64,000 nucleotides of DNA from Pseudonocardia humida (GCF_023898865.1 NZ_JAGSOV010000069.1:1-64000); one strand, 5' to 3'; numbered from the stretch's first letter, positions 50,448-59,121 are shown. The notes: generated from the letters alone by a model not told the origin. Numbers and translations: made by a program.

Positions 50448-51592
50448 CCGCACTGGAGTCCGGCCCGGAGCTGAGCACCGGGACCGGCCCCGGGTCGAGC
50501 CTGATCCCGACCCTGCCCGGCTCGGCGTACACCGACCCGGCCGTGTTCGTCGCCGAGCAGGAGCGGATCGTCGAACCGACCTGGGCGTGCGTCGCGTTGG
50601 CCGCCGACCTGGACAAGCCGGGCGCGTTCCAGAAGGTGCAGGTCGGCCGGGAGAGCGTGCTGCTCGTCCGCGGCCGCGACGGCGCGATCCGGGCGTTCCT
50701 CAACGTGTGCCGCCACCGGGGCGCGCAGCTGTGCACCGAGGAGTCCGGCGCGCTGCGGCGCAACCTGCAGTGCCCGTACCACGCCTGGACCTACGACCTC
50801 ACCGGCAAGCTCGTCGCGGCGCCCAACCTGACGTCGATGCCCGACGTCGACCGCGTCGAGTACAGGCTGCACAAGGTGCACGTGACCGAGTGGCTCGGCT
50901 ACGTGTGGGTGTGCCTGGCCGAGCAACCGCCGTCCTTCGACGACGAGGTGCGCGCCGAGGTCACCGAGCGGCTGGGCACGCTGGCCGCGATCGACGCCTA
51001 CGACATGGGGGAGCTGGCGCTTGGCCGGCGCATCACCTACGACGTCGCGGCCAACTGGAAGCTCATCATCGAGAACTTCATGGAGTGCTACCACTGCGCG
51101 ACGATCCACCCCGAGCTCACCGCGGTGCTGCCGGAGTTCGCCGACGGCTACGCCGCCCAGTACTACGTCGGCCACGGCGCCGAGTTCGCCCCCGAGGCCC
51201 GGGGCTTCACCGTCGACGGCCGCGAGGGCGCCGAGCGCCTGCCCGGCATCGCCGACGACCAGGACCGCCGCTACTACGCCATCACGATCAAGCCCGGCGT
51301 GTTCGTCAACCTGGTGCCCGACCACGTCATCGTGCACCGGATGACCCCCCTCGCGGCCGACCGCACCCTGGTCGTCTGCGACTGGCTGTTCGCCCCCGAC
51401 GCGGTGACGTCGGGCCGCGACCTGGACGCCTCGGTGGAGCTGTTCCACCGGGTCAACGAGCAGGACTTCGCCGCCTGCGAGCGCACCCAGCCGGCGATGA
51501 GCAGCCGGGCCTACCGGGCCGGTGGCGTCCTGGTGCCCAGCGAGCACCACATCGGCGGGTTCCACGAGTGGGTGAGCGAACGCCTGGCCTGA
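50444..51592 (+). CDS. gbcA: Rieske oxygenase alpha subunit, glycine betaine monooxygenase-like
   Basis: A 382-residue ring-hydroxylating-type oxygenase. The Rieske site is Cys89, His91, Cys110 and His113 (NVCRHRGAQ, then CPYHAWTYD). The mononuclear iron site includes His217 and His222 in NWKLIIENFMECYHCATIHPEL. The MECYHCATIHPEL sequence and length resemble GbcA, which oxidises glycine betaine to dimethylglycine and formaldehyde; stachydrine or carnitine demethylases are alternatives. GbcA normally uses the reductase GbcB, which is absent here, while a Rieske ferredoxin opens the operon. The start overlaps the dimethylglycine enzyme's stop by 4 bases. Confidence 0.85.
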   Translation: MTALESGPELSTGTGPGSSLIPTLPGSAYTDPAVFVAEQERIVEPTWACVALAADLDKPGAFQKVQVGRESVLLVRGRDGAIRAFLNVCRHRGAQLCTEESGALRRNLQCPYHAWTYDLTGKLVAAPNLTSMPDVDRVEYRLHKVHVTEWLGYVWVCLAEQPPSFDDEVRAEVTERLGTLAAIDAYDMGELALGRRITYDVAANWKLIIENFMECYHCATIHPELTAVLPEFADGYAAQYYVGHGAEFAPEARGFTVDGREGAERLPGIADDQDRRYYAITIKPGVFVNLVPDHVIVHRMTPLAADRTLVVCDWLFAPDAVTSGRDLDASVELFHRVNEQDFAACERTQPAMSSRAYRAGGVLVPSEHHIGGFHEWVSERLA

Positions 51593-51608
51593 TCCCCCGG
51601 AAACGGTC

Positions 51609-52060
51609 ATGAACCGTGACCGGCTCACCACGGCCGACTTCGACGACGCCCAGCGCCGGTGCGCCAACAAGATCAACGCGCTGTACGGCGGGACGATCTA
51701 CCGCGCGGACGACGGCGACGGAGTGCTGGAGATCGACGAGTACGGCACCGCGGCCGCGGCGCTGGACGCCGCGGCGGCGAACGGTGCAGTGGCCTGGGGC
51801 GGGGTGGCGCAGGCCGCGGAGGACGACGCGGACCTGCTGTCGGACCTCGGGCACCTGGCGCTCGACGTGGTCGGGTCGGTCCCCGTGGTCGGCGAGGTGG
51901 CCGACCTGGCCAACGCCGCCTGGTACACGGCCGAAGGCGACTACCTCAACGCCGGACTGTCGGCCGCGGCCGCGGTGCCGCTCGTCGGGTGGGCGGCCAC
52001 CGGGGGCAAGTTCGCCGTGAAGGGCGTGTACCTCGTCGCCGCGCGCCCGCCGTCCGGCGG
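51609..52060 (+). pseudogene. Pretoxin-like fragment of a polymorphic toxin
   Basis: The frame starting MNRDRLTTADFDDAQRRC contains, at residues ~85-135, VPVVGEVADLANAAWYTAEGDYLNAGLSAAAAVPLVGW. This matches the pretoxin region (helical glycine-rich repeat before the toxin tip) of bacterial polymorphic toxins. Past about 52045 the codon usage and sequence stop looking coding in this frame, while the overlapping frame becomes coding; the C-terminal toxin domain is missing. The secretion N-terminus is also absent. It begins 16 bases after gbcA and is read as the rest of a decayed toxin gene. The exact break point is uncertain. Confidence 0.6.
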
Positions 52061-52194
52061 ACGTCCCGCCCGAGGAGCTGCCCAACCTCCCGGGGGCCGA
52101 GGCGGGCGATCCGGTCGGCCCGCGGGCCTGCATCGACGCCGTCCACGGCCTCACGAGCCCGACTGCCGAGCAGCGGCGCACGTGGGCGGGGACG

Positions 52195-52479
52195 GTGACG
52201 CAGTGGACCGACGCCGGCCGGTTCGACGACGACGAGGCCGCCACGATCGCCACGATCCTGGCCTGGGCCGTCCAGGTCGAGCACGGCGACGCGCGGCCCG
52301 CCCTGCTGGCCGCGCTGGACGGCCTGGCCCGCCGGGACCGGGTCCCGCCGTGGGCGCTGGAGCAGGTACTGGCCCGCCTGCCCGACAGCGGGCTCGACGA
52401 GTCCGAATGCGCTCTGCGGTCGAACCTGGTCACGGCCCTCGGAGCGCACCGCGAGCGCATCCGGACCGATCCGCCGTGA
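52195..52479 (+). CDS. Immunity-protein-like small ORF, probably 5'-truncated
   Basis: A 94-residue frame (GTG start) reading DDDEAATIATILAWAVQVEHG and later RRDRVPPWALEQVLARLPDSG. Coding character extends upstream in the same frame to about 52060 (DVPPEELPNLPGAEAGD and CIDAVHGLTSPTAEQRR) without a start codon, so the gene is probably joined to the toxin fragment by a deletion or frameshift. A second, broken copy lies 230 bases downstream. Small acidic helical proteins behind a pretoxin fragment are usually toxin-specific immunity proteins; no activity can be assigned. Whether the GTG at 52195 is used is unclear. Confidence 0.5.
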   Translation: MTQWTDAGRFDDDEAATIATILAWAVQVEHGDARPALLAALDGLARRDRVPPWALEQVLARLPDSGLDESECALRSNLVTALGAHRERIRTDPP

Positions 52480-52711
52480 CCTCCGTGCCGGGCAGGACCT
52501 GGGACGGTCCACACGCAGGCGACCCGATGGACGTGCCGCGCCCGGACTGCGACCGGTGCGACGTCGCCGTGTCGAACCCCGCACCGCTGCTCGGCCCCGA
52601 GCCCGGGTACCAGTCGGAGCAGGGGTCGTGACCTGGCGCGGAGCGAGGACCATCGGTCCGGCGAGGTGCCTGTCGACCCTGCACCGGATGACGTGCTCGG
52701 ACCCGGCCCGC

Positions 52712-52893
52712 CGGTGCGCGCGTCGCGCTGCTGACCGCGCTCGCCGCCCTGGCCGCCCGCGACCGCGTCCCGCCGTGGGCGCTGGAGCAGGGTGCTCGCC
52801 GAGCTGCCGCCCGCCGAGCTCGACGAGGTCGAGCGGCCCCTGCGGGAGGACCTGGCCGTCGCGCTCGCCGGTCACCGCGAGCGGGCGCGCTGA
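52712..52893 (+). pseudogene. Second, frameshifted copy of the immunity-like gene
   Basis: In one frame VALLTALAALAARDRVPPWALEQ aligns with ALLAALDGLARRDRVPPWALEQ of the copy at 52195. After one extra G near 52791 the next frame continues VLAELPPAELDEVERPLRED and ends GHRERAR at the stop 52891-52893, aligned with GAHRERIR of the first copy. The copy lacks the N-terminal half and a start codon. Its tail overlaps the end of the convergent MFS gene. It is a remnant of an immunity-gene tandem array. Confidence 0.7.
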
Positions 52894-54101
52894 CCGGCCC
52901 GCACCCGCGTCCGCGCCGCCCACCGGGCCGCCCCCGGCACGGCGCAGCCCGCGACCAGGAAGATCCCGGCCGCCAGCACCCACCCGCCCGGGCCCCACCC
53001 GTCGAGCGCGAGGGTGAACAGGCCGGGCCCGACCATCTGCACCGTCGCAGTCGCCGCCTCGGTGGCCCCCTGGTAGGCGCCGCGGTCCTCCTCGCGCATG
53101 TACCCCAGCGACAGCGTCCACCCGGCCGCCACGTAGCCCAGCTCCCCGGCCAGGTGCAGCACGCCCGCCCCGACGACCACGGCGGCGGCGACGACGCCAG
53201 CGCCCGATCCCGTCGTGGCCAGCAGCAGGCACGCCGCCGCGAGCACCACCCCGGACCAGGCCGCGGTCCGCGCGGCCTGGTCCGGCGTGCGCGCCAGCCG
53301 CCCGGCGGGCACCTGGCCCAGCGCGATCCCCACCGAGCTGAGCACGACCATCGCCCCGGACAGCGCGAGCGGCAGGTCGGTGTGCCCGGCGATCCACAGC
53401 GGCAGGCCCGTCGACAGCATCGCCCAGCACAGCGACAGCACCGCGGTCACGCCGACCAGCGCGCAGTACGGCCGGTCCCGCAGCACCGACCGCAGGCCCC
53501 GGCGCGCCCGCGGCTCCGGGCGACCGGGCGCGGGCACGCCCAGCGTCATCACGGCCAGCACGAGGAACGCGACGACGGTGCCGACGATGGCGACCCGGTA
53601 GGCGCCCGGCTGGTCGAGGGCGAGCACGAGCGCGCCCGCCCCGGCGCCGACGGCGTTGCCGGCGTGCTGGGCCACGCGCTGGCCCGCGAGGGCGCGCACG
53701 CGGGCGGCCTGCTCGCTCACCAGTCCCGCCACCAGGGCCGTGCGCACCGCGGAGCCGCCGTTGGCCAGGGCCACGAACGCCACGGTGGCCAGCAGGAACA
53801 CCGGCAGCGACGCGGCCGGCAGGTACCCGGCCATGGCGGCGGCGCGCACGGCGGTGAGCGCGACGAGCAGGCGGCGCGGGTCGAGCCGGTCGGCCAGCGC
53901 GCCGATCGGCGCCGCGGCGACCAGCCCGGCCGCCCCGGCGACCGCCATGCCCAGGCCGACGGTGGCGGGGGAGTGGCCGAGCACGCGGGTGAGGTAGAGC
54001 GCCCAGATCGTGAACCACAGCCCGTCGCCGATCGCGGAGACGCCGCGCCCCCACAGGAGCCGGCGCAGTCCGACGTCCGCCGCTGTCCGTGTCGCCGCCA
54101 T
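52872..54101 (-). CDS. MFS transporter (efflux type)
   Basis: A 409-residue major facilitator with about twelve helices. RRLLWGRGVSAIGDGLWFTIWALYLTRVLGHSPATVG and the loop GALADRLDPRRLLVALTAVRA are typical of the MFS_1 multidrug exporters of actinomycetes. The ATG at 54101 is preferred over an upstream one because the latter lies across the operator. It is divergent from an ArsR gene, and the 14-bp-arm palindrome between them covers this gene's ribosome-binding region, so repression by ArsR is very likely. Substrate unknown. Confidence 0.87.
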   Translation of the reverse strand: MAATRTAADVGLRRLLWGRGVSAIGDGLWFTIWALYLTRVLGHSPATVGLGMAVAGAAGLVAAAPIGALADRLDPRRLLVALTAVRAAAMAGYLPAASLPVFLLATVAFVALANGGSAVRTALVAGLVSEQAARVRALAGQRVAQHAGNAVGAGAGALVLALDQPGAYRVAIVGTVVAFLVLAVMTLGVPAPGRPEPRARRGLRSVLRDRPYCALVGVTAVLSLCWAMLSTGLPLWIAGHTDLPLALSGAMVVLSSVGIALGQVPAGRLARTPDQAARTAAWSGVVLAAACLLLATTGSGAGVVAAAVVVGAGVLHLAGELGYVAAGWTLSLGYMREEDRGAYQGATEAATATVQMVGPGLFTLALDGWGPGGWVLAAGIFLVAGCAVPGAARWAARTRVRAGQRARSR

Positions 54102-54104
54102 CGC

Positions 54105-54134
54105 GTCACCCTTCACGAGATCGTGAAGGGTGAC
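54105..54134. promoter_or_regulatory. 30-bp palindrome, ArsR-type operator
   Basis: Arms GTCACCCTTCACGA (54105-54118) and TCGTGAAGGGTGAC (54121-54134) are perfect, separated by two bases. It lies 3 bases upstream of the MFS start codon and 14 bases upstream of the regulator ATG. A second short inverted repeat, TTCAG/CTGAA, follows at 54153-54168. The site can switch both genes at once. Confidence 0.75.
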
Positions 54135-54148
54135 CGTAGGCTGCTGTG

Positions 54149-54904
54149 ATGCTTCAGGCAACTCTGAATGGTGATAGTGTGACCGGGGTGGCGGGCTGGA
54201 CGGACCCCGAGGAGCCGGTGCTGGCCTCGGCGACCGCGCTGGCCGCCGAGCTGGCCGACCCGATCCGGCTCACCGCCCTGCAGCTGCTGGCCGCGGAGGG
54301 CCCGCACACGATGAGCAGGCTGGTGGCCGCCCTCGAGGTCAGCGCGCCCCGCCTCGGCAACCACCTCGCCCGGCTGCGCGCCGCCGGCCTGGTCGAGGTC
54401 GAGCACGCCGGTCGGCACGCCATCTACCGCATCGCCCGCCCCGGCCTGGCCGACGTGCTCGCCGCGCTGTCGCGCTACGCGGGCGACGCGCTCCCCACCG
54501 CGCGACCGGGCCGCGAGGTCACCGCCGACGACATCGCGCACACCTGCTACGACCACGCCGCAGGCCGGCTCGGCGTCGCGCTGCTGGGCCACCTCGTCGA
54601 GCGCGGCGCCCTGACCGCTCCCGACGGCCGCGACGAGGAGCTGGCGCTGGGACCCGACCCGGCGGCCCTCGCCGCACTCGGCATCGACCCCGCCGCGCTC
54701 GACACGGGCCGGCGGAAGCCGGCCACCGCCTGCCTGGACCGCATCCACCGGCTGCCGCACCTCGGCGGTGCGCTCGGGGCGCGGGTGCTCGACCGGCTGG
54801 TCGAGCAGGGGTTGCTGGCCCGCGAGGAGGGCACCCGGGTCCTCGTCGTGACCGCCGCGGGCCGGCGCGACCTGCCGCGGATGGTGCCGACCTTCTCGGT
54901 GTAG
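54149..54904 (+). CDS. ArsR-family regulator with Clp-N-like C-terminal extension
   Basis: A 251-residue regulator. The winged helix-turn-helix (residues ~28-95) reads LADPIRLTALQLLAAEGPHTMSRLVAALEVSAPRLGNHLARLRAAGLVEVEHAGRHAIYRIAR, without the metal-binding ELCVCDL motif, so it senses something other than arsenic. The C-terminal 140 residues (CYDHAAGRLGVALLGHLVERGAL, RRKPATACLDRIHRLPHLGGALGARVLDRLVEQGLL) follow the pattern of ArsR proteins fused to a helical ligand domain. It is divergent from the MFS gene with a shared palindrome. The first ATG is used; a GTG at 54146 and one at 54181 are alternatives. Confidence 0.85.
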   Translation: MLQATLNGDSVTGVAGWTDPEEPVLASATALAAELADPIRLTALQLLAAEGPHTMSRLVAALEVSAPRLGNHLARLRAAGLVEVEHAGRHAIYRIARPGLADVLAALSRYAGDALPTARPGREVTADDIAHTCYDHAAGRLGVALLGHLVERGALTAPDGRDEELALGPDPAALAALGIDPAALDTGRRKPATACLDRIHRLPHLGGALGARVLDRLVEQGLLAREEGTRVLVVTAAGRRDLPRMVPTFSV

Positions 54905-54983
54905 GACCGCGGGAGCCACGGGCCCTCTCCGAGTTCCCCGGGACACCGCGGGCACCGTGTGGTCGCCGCGCACACGTTCTGAC

Positions 54984-55034
54984 GTGCGCGCGGTGGATGC
55001 AGGGTGCGCGCGGTGCCGGACGGTGTGCGCGGTG
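54984..55034. repeat. Three direct repeats of GTGCGCGCGGTG
   Basis: Copies start at 54984, 55004 and 55023 (the third is GTGTGCGCGGTG), 19-20 bp apart, two helical turns. The array lies between the convergent arsR and iclR genes. It could be an array of protein-binding sites or simply a leftover intergenic repeat. Confidence 0.5.
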
Positions 55035-55061
55035 GCGGCATCGCCCGGCCGCGGGCGAGGG

Positions 55062-55847
55062 TCAGTCGCCGAACCAGCCCATCCGGCGGCTGATCTCGCC
55101 GGCCCCGGCCACCAGCGCGTCGATCCGTTCCAGGAGCAGCTCCGGGCCGAGGCGGTAGGACGGCCCGCTGAGGCTCAGGGCCGCGACGACCCGGCCGGAG
55201 CCGTCCAGGACCGGTGCCGCGGCGGCGTTGAGGCCGAGCTCGTACTCCTCGCAGGCGATGGCGTAGCCGCGCAGGCGGACCTGCTCGAGGTCGCGCTCCA
55301 GGTCCTCGGCGGAGAGCGTGTGCGGCGTCACTGGCGCGGTGCCGCTCGCGGTCAGCACCTTGGCCCGGTGGGCGGGCGCCAGGTTGGCCAGCAGCACCTT
55401 GCCGCTGGACGTGCAGTGCAGCGGGGTCAGCCTGCCCACCCAGTTGCGGGTGGCCACGGTGGAGGGCCCGAGTGCCTGGTCGACGTTGACCGCGTAGTGC
55501 TCCTGCAGGATCGCCAGGTTGATCGTCTCGCCGAACTCGTCGGCGAGCCTGCGGCACACCTCGCGGCCCTGGCGGGTGATGTCGAGCCGGTCGGAGACCG
55601 CGCCGGCCAGCGGGATCAGCCCGAAGCCGAGGCGGTACTTGCCGCGCTCACCGGTCTGCTCGACCAGCCCGCGGCCCTCCAGCGCCCCGAGCAGCCGGAA
55701 CGCCGTCGACTTGTGCACGTCGATCTCGGCGGCGACATCGCTGACGCCCACCTCGCCGCGCCGGGCGAGGATCTCCAGCACCGAGATCGCCCGGTCGACC
55801 GACTGGACACCCCCGTCCCGGCTTCCCGGTCCGCTTTTGTTGCCCAT
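55062..55847 (-). CDS. IclR-family transcriptional regulator
   Basis: A 261-residue regulator. The N-terminal winged helix (residues ~15-75) reads SVDRAISVLEILARRGEVGVSDVAAEIDVHKSTAFRLLGALEGRGLVEQ. The effector domain (~90-255) contains GRLTPLHCTSSGKVLLANL and the conserved YAIACEEYELGLNAAAAPV. It is divergent from betB with a 54-base gap, so it most likely controls the choline dehydrogenase genes; choline regulators are more often TetR-type BetI, so an IclR here is unusual. TATAGT 6 bases before the ATG suggests leaderless expression. Confidence 0.9.
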   Translation of the reverse strand: MGNKSGPGSRDGGVQSVDRAISVLEILARRGEVGVSDVAAEIDVHKSTAFRLLGALEGRGLVEQTGERGKYRLGFGLIPLAGAVSDRLDITRQGREVCRRLADEFGETINLAILQEHYAVNVDQALGPSTVATRNWVGRLTPLHCTSSGKVLLANLAPAHRAKVLTASGTAPVTPHTLSAEDLERDLEQVRLRGYAIACEEYELGLNAAAAPVLDGSGRVVAALSLSGPSYRLGPELLLERIDALVAGAGEISRRMGWFGD

Positions 55848-55901
55848 GGCGAAACTATATGCGGCAAATCGAACACCGATGCTTGACGTGGGCAGAACAG
55901 G

Positions 55902-57389
55902 GTGGACGATCTCCTCGTGCCCAGCCTCTACATCGACGGAGCGTGGACCGCGGGGTCCGGCGGCGTCGCGGACGTCGTCAACCCCTTCGACGGGAGCGTG
56001 GTCGAGACCGTCGACCAAGCCGGGCCCGACGACGTCGAGCGCGCGGTGGCGGCGGCGCGCGCCGCGTTCGACACGGGGCCCTGGCGGACCACGACGGTGG
56101 CCGAGCGCAGCGCGCTGCTGCACCGGGTGGCCGACCTGCTCCAGCGCGACAAGGAGCGGATCGCGCACACCGAGACCCTCGACACCGGCAAGACCCTGCG
56201 CGAGAGCCGGATCGACGTCGACGACGTCACGGCCGTCTTCCGCTACTACGCCGACCTCGTCGCCGCGCAGTCGGCCGGGCGGCTGGTCGACACCGGCCAG
56301 CCCGCGGTCGTCTCCCGGGTGGTGCACGAGCCGGTCGGCGTCTGCGTGCTGATCACGCCGTGGAACTACCCGCTGCTGCAGCTGTCCTGGAAGGTCGCGC
56401 CCGCGCTGGCCGCCGGCAACACCTGCGTGATCAAGCCGAGTGAGGTCACCCCGCTGACCAGCGTGCAGCTGGTCGAGCTGCTGGCCGAGGCCGGCACCCC
56501 GCCGGGGGTGGTCAACATCCTGCTCGGCACCGGACCCGCCGTCGGCGCGCCGCTCACCTCGCACGACGACGTCGACATGGTCAGCTTCACCGGCGGCCTG
56601 GCCACCGGTCAGGCGATCATCCGGGCGTCCGCGGCGACCGTGAAGCGGGTCGCGGTCGAGCTGGGCGGCAAGAACCCGAACCTGGTGTTCGCCGACGCCG
56701 ACCTCGAGGCCGCCGTCGACGGCGCGCTGACCGCGGTGTTCCTGCACTCGGGCCAGGTCTGCTCGGCCGGTGCCCGGCTGATCGTCGAGAGCTCGCTGCA
56801 CGACGAGTTCGTCGCCGAGCTGGCCCGGCGGGCCGAGCTGATCCGGCCGGGCAACGGCCTGACCGAGGACGTCGAGGTCGGGCCGCTGGTCTCGGCGGCG
56901 CACCTGGCCAAGATCGAGGGGTTCGTCGAGTCGGCGACGGCCGAGGGGGCCACGCTGGTCACCGGGGGCAGGCGCCCGGACGACCCGGAGCTGGCCGGCG
57001 GCTTCTTCTACCTGCCCACGATCTTCACCGACGTCCGCCGGGACATGCGGGTGGTCCGCGAGGAGACCTTCGGCCCGATCCTGACCGTCGAGCGCTTCGA
57101 GACCGAGGCCGAGGCCATCGAGCTGGGCAACGACACCGAGTACGGGCTGTCGGGCGGCGTGTGGACGAGCGACGCCGGCCGCGCCGAGCGGGTGTCCGCC
57201 GCCCTGCGGCACGGCACCGTGTGGGTCAACGACTTCGGCCCGTACCTCCCGGGGGCCGAGTGGGGTGGGTTCAAGCGCTCCGGCAACGGCCGCGAGCTCG
57301 GGCCGACCGGCCTGGCCGAGTACCAGGAGCACAAGCACATCTGGCACAACACCGCGCCGTCGCCGATGCGGTGGTTCCGAGAGGAGTGA
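55902..57389 (+). CDS. betB: Betaine aldehyde dehydrogenase
   Basis: A 495-residue NAD(P)-dependent aldehyde dehydrogenase. Catalytic Cys287 is in FLHSGQVCSAGARL, the glutamate in VELGGKNPN and the oxyanion asparagine in TPWNYP. SFTGGLATGQAI and EETFGPILTVERF are further family blocks. Placement one base ahead of a choline-dehydrogenase-like GMC enzyme supports oxidation of betaine aldehyde to glycine betaine. The GTG at 55902 is used although its ribosome-binding site is weak; a GTG at 55917 is possible. It is divergent from iclR. Confidence 0.9.
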   Translation: MDDLLVPSLYIDGAWTAGSGGVADVVNPFDGSVVETVDQAGPDDVERAVAAARAAFDTGPWRTTTVAERSALLHRVADLLQRDKERIAHTETLDTGKTLRESRIDVDDVTAVFRYYADLVAAQSAGRLVDTGQPAVVSRVVHEPVGVCVLITPWNYPLLQLSWKVAPALAAGNTCVIKPSEVTPLTSVQLVELLAEAGTPPGVVNILLGTGPAVGAPLTSHDDVDMVSFTGGLATGQAIIRASAATVKRVAVELGGKNPNLVFADADLEAAVDGALTAVFLHSGQVCSAGARLIVESSLHDEFVAELARRAELIRPGNGLTEDVEVGPLVSAAHLAKIEGFVESATAEGATLVTGGRRPDDPELAGGFFYLPTIFTDVRRDMRVVREETFGPILTVERFETEAEAIELGNDTEYGLSGGVWTSDAGRAERVSAALRHGTVWVNDFGPYLPGAEWGGFKRSGNGRELGPTGLAEYQEHKHIWHNTAPSPMRWFREE

Positions 57390-57390
57390 C

Positions 57391-58995
57391 GTGGGTTCTT
57401 CTCACGACGACGGGCTCGCCGATCTCGGCGACAGCCGGTCGCCGGGCCGCAGCATCGGCGAGTTCGACTACGTGGTGGTCGGCGGCGGGTCGTCGGGGTG
57501 CGCGCTGGCCGCGCGGCTGTCCGAGGACCCCGCCGTCACCGTCTGCCTGCTGGAGGCCGGGCCGACGGACGTGGACAACCCGGCGATCCTGCGGCTGACC
57601 GACTGGATGGCGCTGCTCGACTCCGGCTTCGACTGGGACTACCTGGTCGAGCCGCAGGAGAACGGCAACTCGTTCCTGCGCCACGCGCGGGCGAAGGTGC
57701 TGGGCGGCTGCTCGTCGCACAACTCGTGCATCGCCTTCTGGACCCCGCGCGAGGACCTCGACGAGTGGGCCGCGATGGGCAACACCGGGTGGAGCGCCGA
57801 CGAGTGCTGGCCGCTCATCCGCCGCCTGGAGACCAACGACGGCCCGTGGGACGGGCACGGCCGCTCGGGCCCGGTCAACCTCATGCAGGTCCAGCCCGAC
57901 GACCCGTGCGGGGTCGCCGTGCTGGAGGCCGCGGCCGCCGTCGGCCTGCCCACCGTGCGGTTCAACGAGGGCGAGACGGTCTGCGAGGGCGCCGGGTTCT
58001 TCCAGATCAACCGGCTGGCCGACGGCACCCGGGCGTCGTCGTCGGTGAGCTACCTGCACCCGGTCATGGCCACCAGGTCGAACCTGGAGGTGATCACCGG
58101 CGCCTGGGCCTCGCGCGTGCTGTTCGAGGGCACCCGGGCCAGCGGGGTGGAGTACCAGCAGGACATCGGGCCGGGCAGGCGCACGGTCACCGCGCGCCGC
58201 GAGGTGGTCCTGTCCGCGGGCGCGATCGACACCCCGAAGCTGCTCATGCTCTCCGGGATCGGCCCGGCCGAGCACCTGCGCGAGTTCGGGATCGACGTGC
58301 TGGTCGACGCCCCCGGCGTCGGCTCCGACCTCGACGACCACGTCGAGGGCCTGGTCATGTGGGACGCGGCCAAGCCGATGGTCGAGAAGTCCACGCAGTG
58401 GTGGGAGATCGGGCTGTTCTCCCGCACCGACCCCGGCCTGGACCGGCCCGACCTGATGATGCACTACGGCTCGGTGCCGTTCGACCTGAACACGGTGCGC
58501 TGGGGCTACCCGACCACCGACAACGGCTTCTGCCTCACCCCGAACGTCACCCGCGGCCGCTCCCGGGGCACCGTCCGGCTGCGCTCGCGCGACTTCCGCG
58601 ACCGCGCGCGCGTCGACCCGCGGTACTTCACCGACCCCGAGGGCCACGACATGGCGGTCATGACGGCCGGCATCCGGCTGGCCCGCCGGATCGCCGAGCA
58701 GCCCGCGCTGGCGGAGTGGGTGGCCCGCGAACTGGCCCCGGGCCCGGACGCGACCACCGACGACGAGCTCGCCGACTACATCCGCAAGACCCACAACACC
58801 GTCTACCACCCGGCCTGCACGGCGCGGATGGGACCGGACGGCGACCCGGGTGCCGTGGTGGACCCCCGACTGCGGGTGCGCGGGGTCGACGGGCTGCGCG
58901 TGGCCGACGCCTCGGTCCTGCCGTTCCTGCCGGCGATCAACCCGAACATCACCTGCATGATGATCGGGGAGAAGGCGGCCGACCTGCTGCGCTGA
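57391..58995 (+). CDS. betA: GMC-family choline dehydrogenase
   Basis: A 534-residue flavoprotein. The FAD motif is DYVVVGGGSSGCALAARLSEDP, the first GMC signature lies around HARAKVLGGCSSHNSCIAFWTP, and the second is GAIDTPKLLMLSGIGP. The catalytic-type histidine is in NTVYHPACTARMG, and a C-terminal Asn in AINPNITCMMIGEKAADLL. Choline is the expected substrate because betB precedes it by one base; a related alcohol cannot be excluded. The GTG at 57391 follows GAGAGGAG. Together with BetB it makes glycine betaine for the demethylation enzymes at 47.7-51.6 kb. Confidence 0.88.
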   Translation: MGSSHDDGLADLGDSRSPGRSIGEFDYVVVGGGSSGCALAARLSEDPAVTVCLLEAGPTDVDNPAILRLTDWMALLDSGFDWDYLVEPQENGNSFLRHARAKVLGGCSSHNSCIAFWTPREDLDEWAAMGNTGWSADECWPLIRRLETNDGPWDGHGRSGPVNLMQVQPDDPCGVAVLEAAAAVGLPTVRFNEGETVCEGAGFFQINRLADGTRASSSVSYLHPVMATRSNLEVITGAWASRVLFEGTRASGVEYQQDIGPGRRTVTARREVVLSAGAIDTPKLLMLSGIGPAEHLREFGIDVLVDAPGVGSDLDDHVEGLVMWDAAKPMVEKSTQWWEIGLFSRTDPGLDRPDLMMHYGSVPFDLNTVRWGYPTTDNGFCLTPNVTRGRSRGTVRLRSRDFRDRARVDPRYFTDPEGHDMAVMTAGIRLARRIAEQPALAEWVARELAPGPDATTDDELADYIRKTHNTVYHPACTARMGPDGDPGAVVDPRLRVRGVDGLRVADASVLPFLPAINPNITCMMIGEKAADLLR

Positions 58996-59121
58996 CGGTC
59001 TTGCCGGACATGTCCGACAACTGCTTCCGCGCTGGTAGCGATAGGCGTGAACCCGCCGCGGCGCCCGCCGCGGGCGGGCCCCTGGGGCCGGAGACCGCCG
59101 TCACGGTGCTGACATGGTGCG

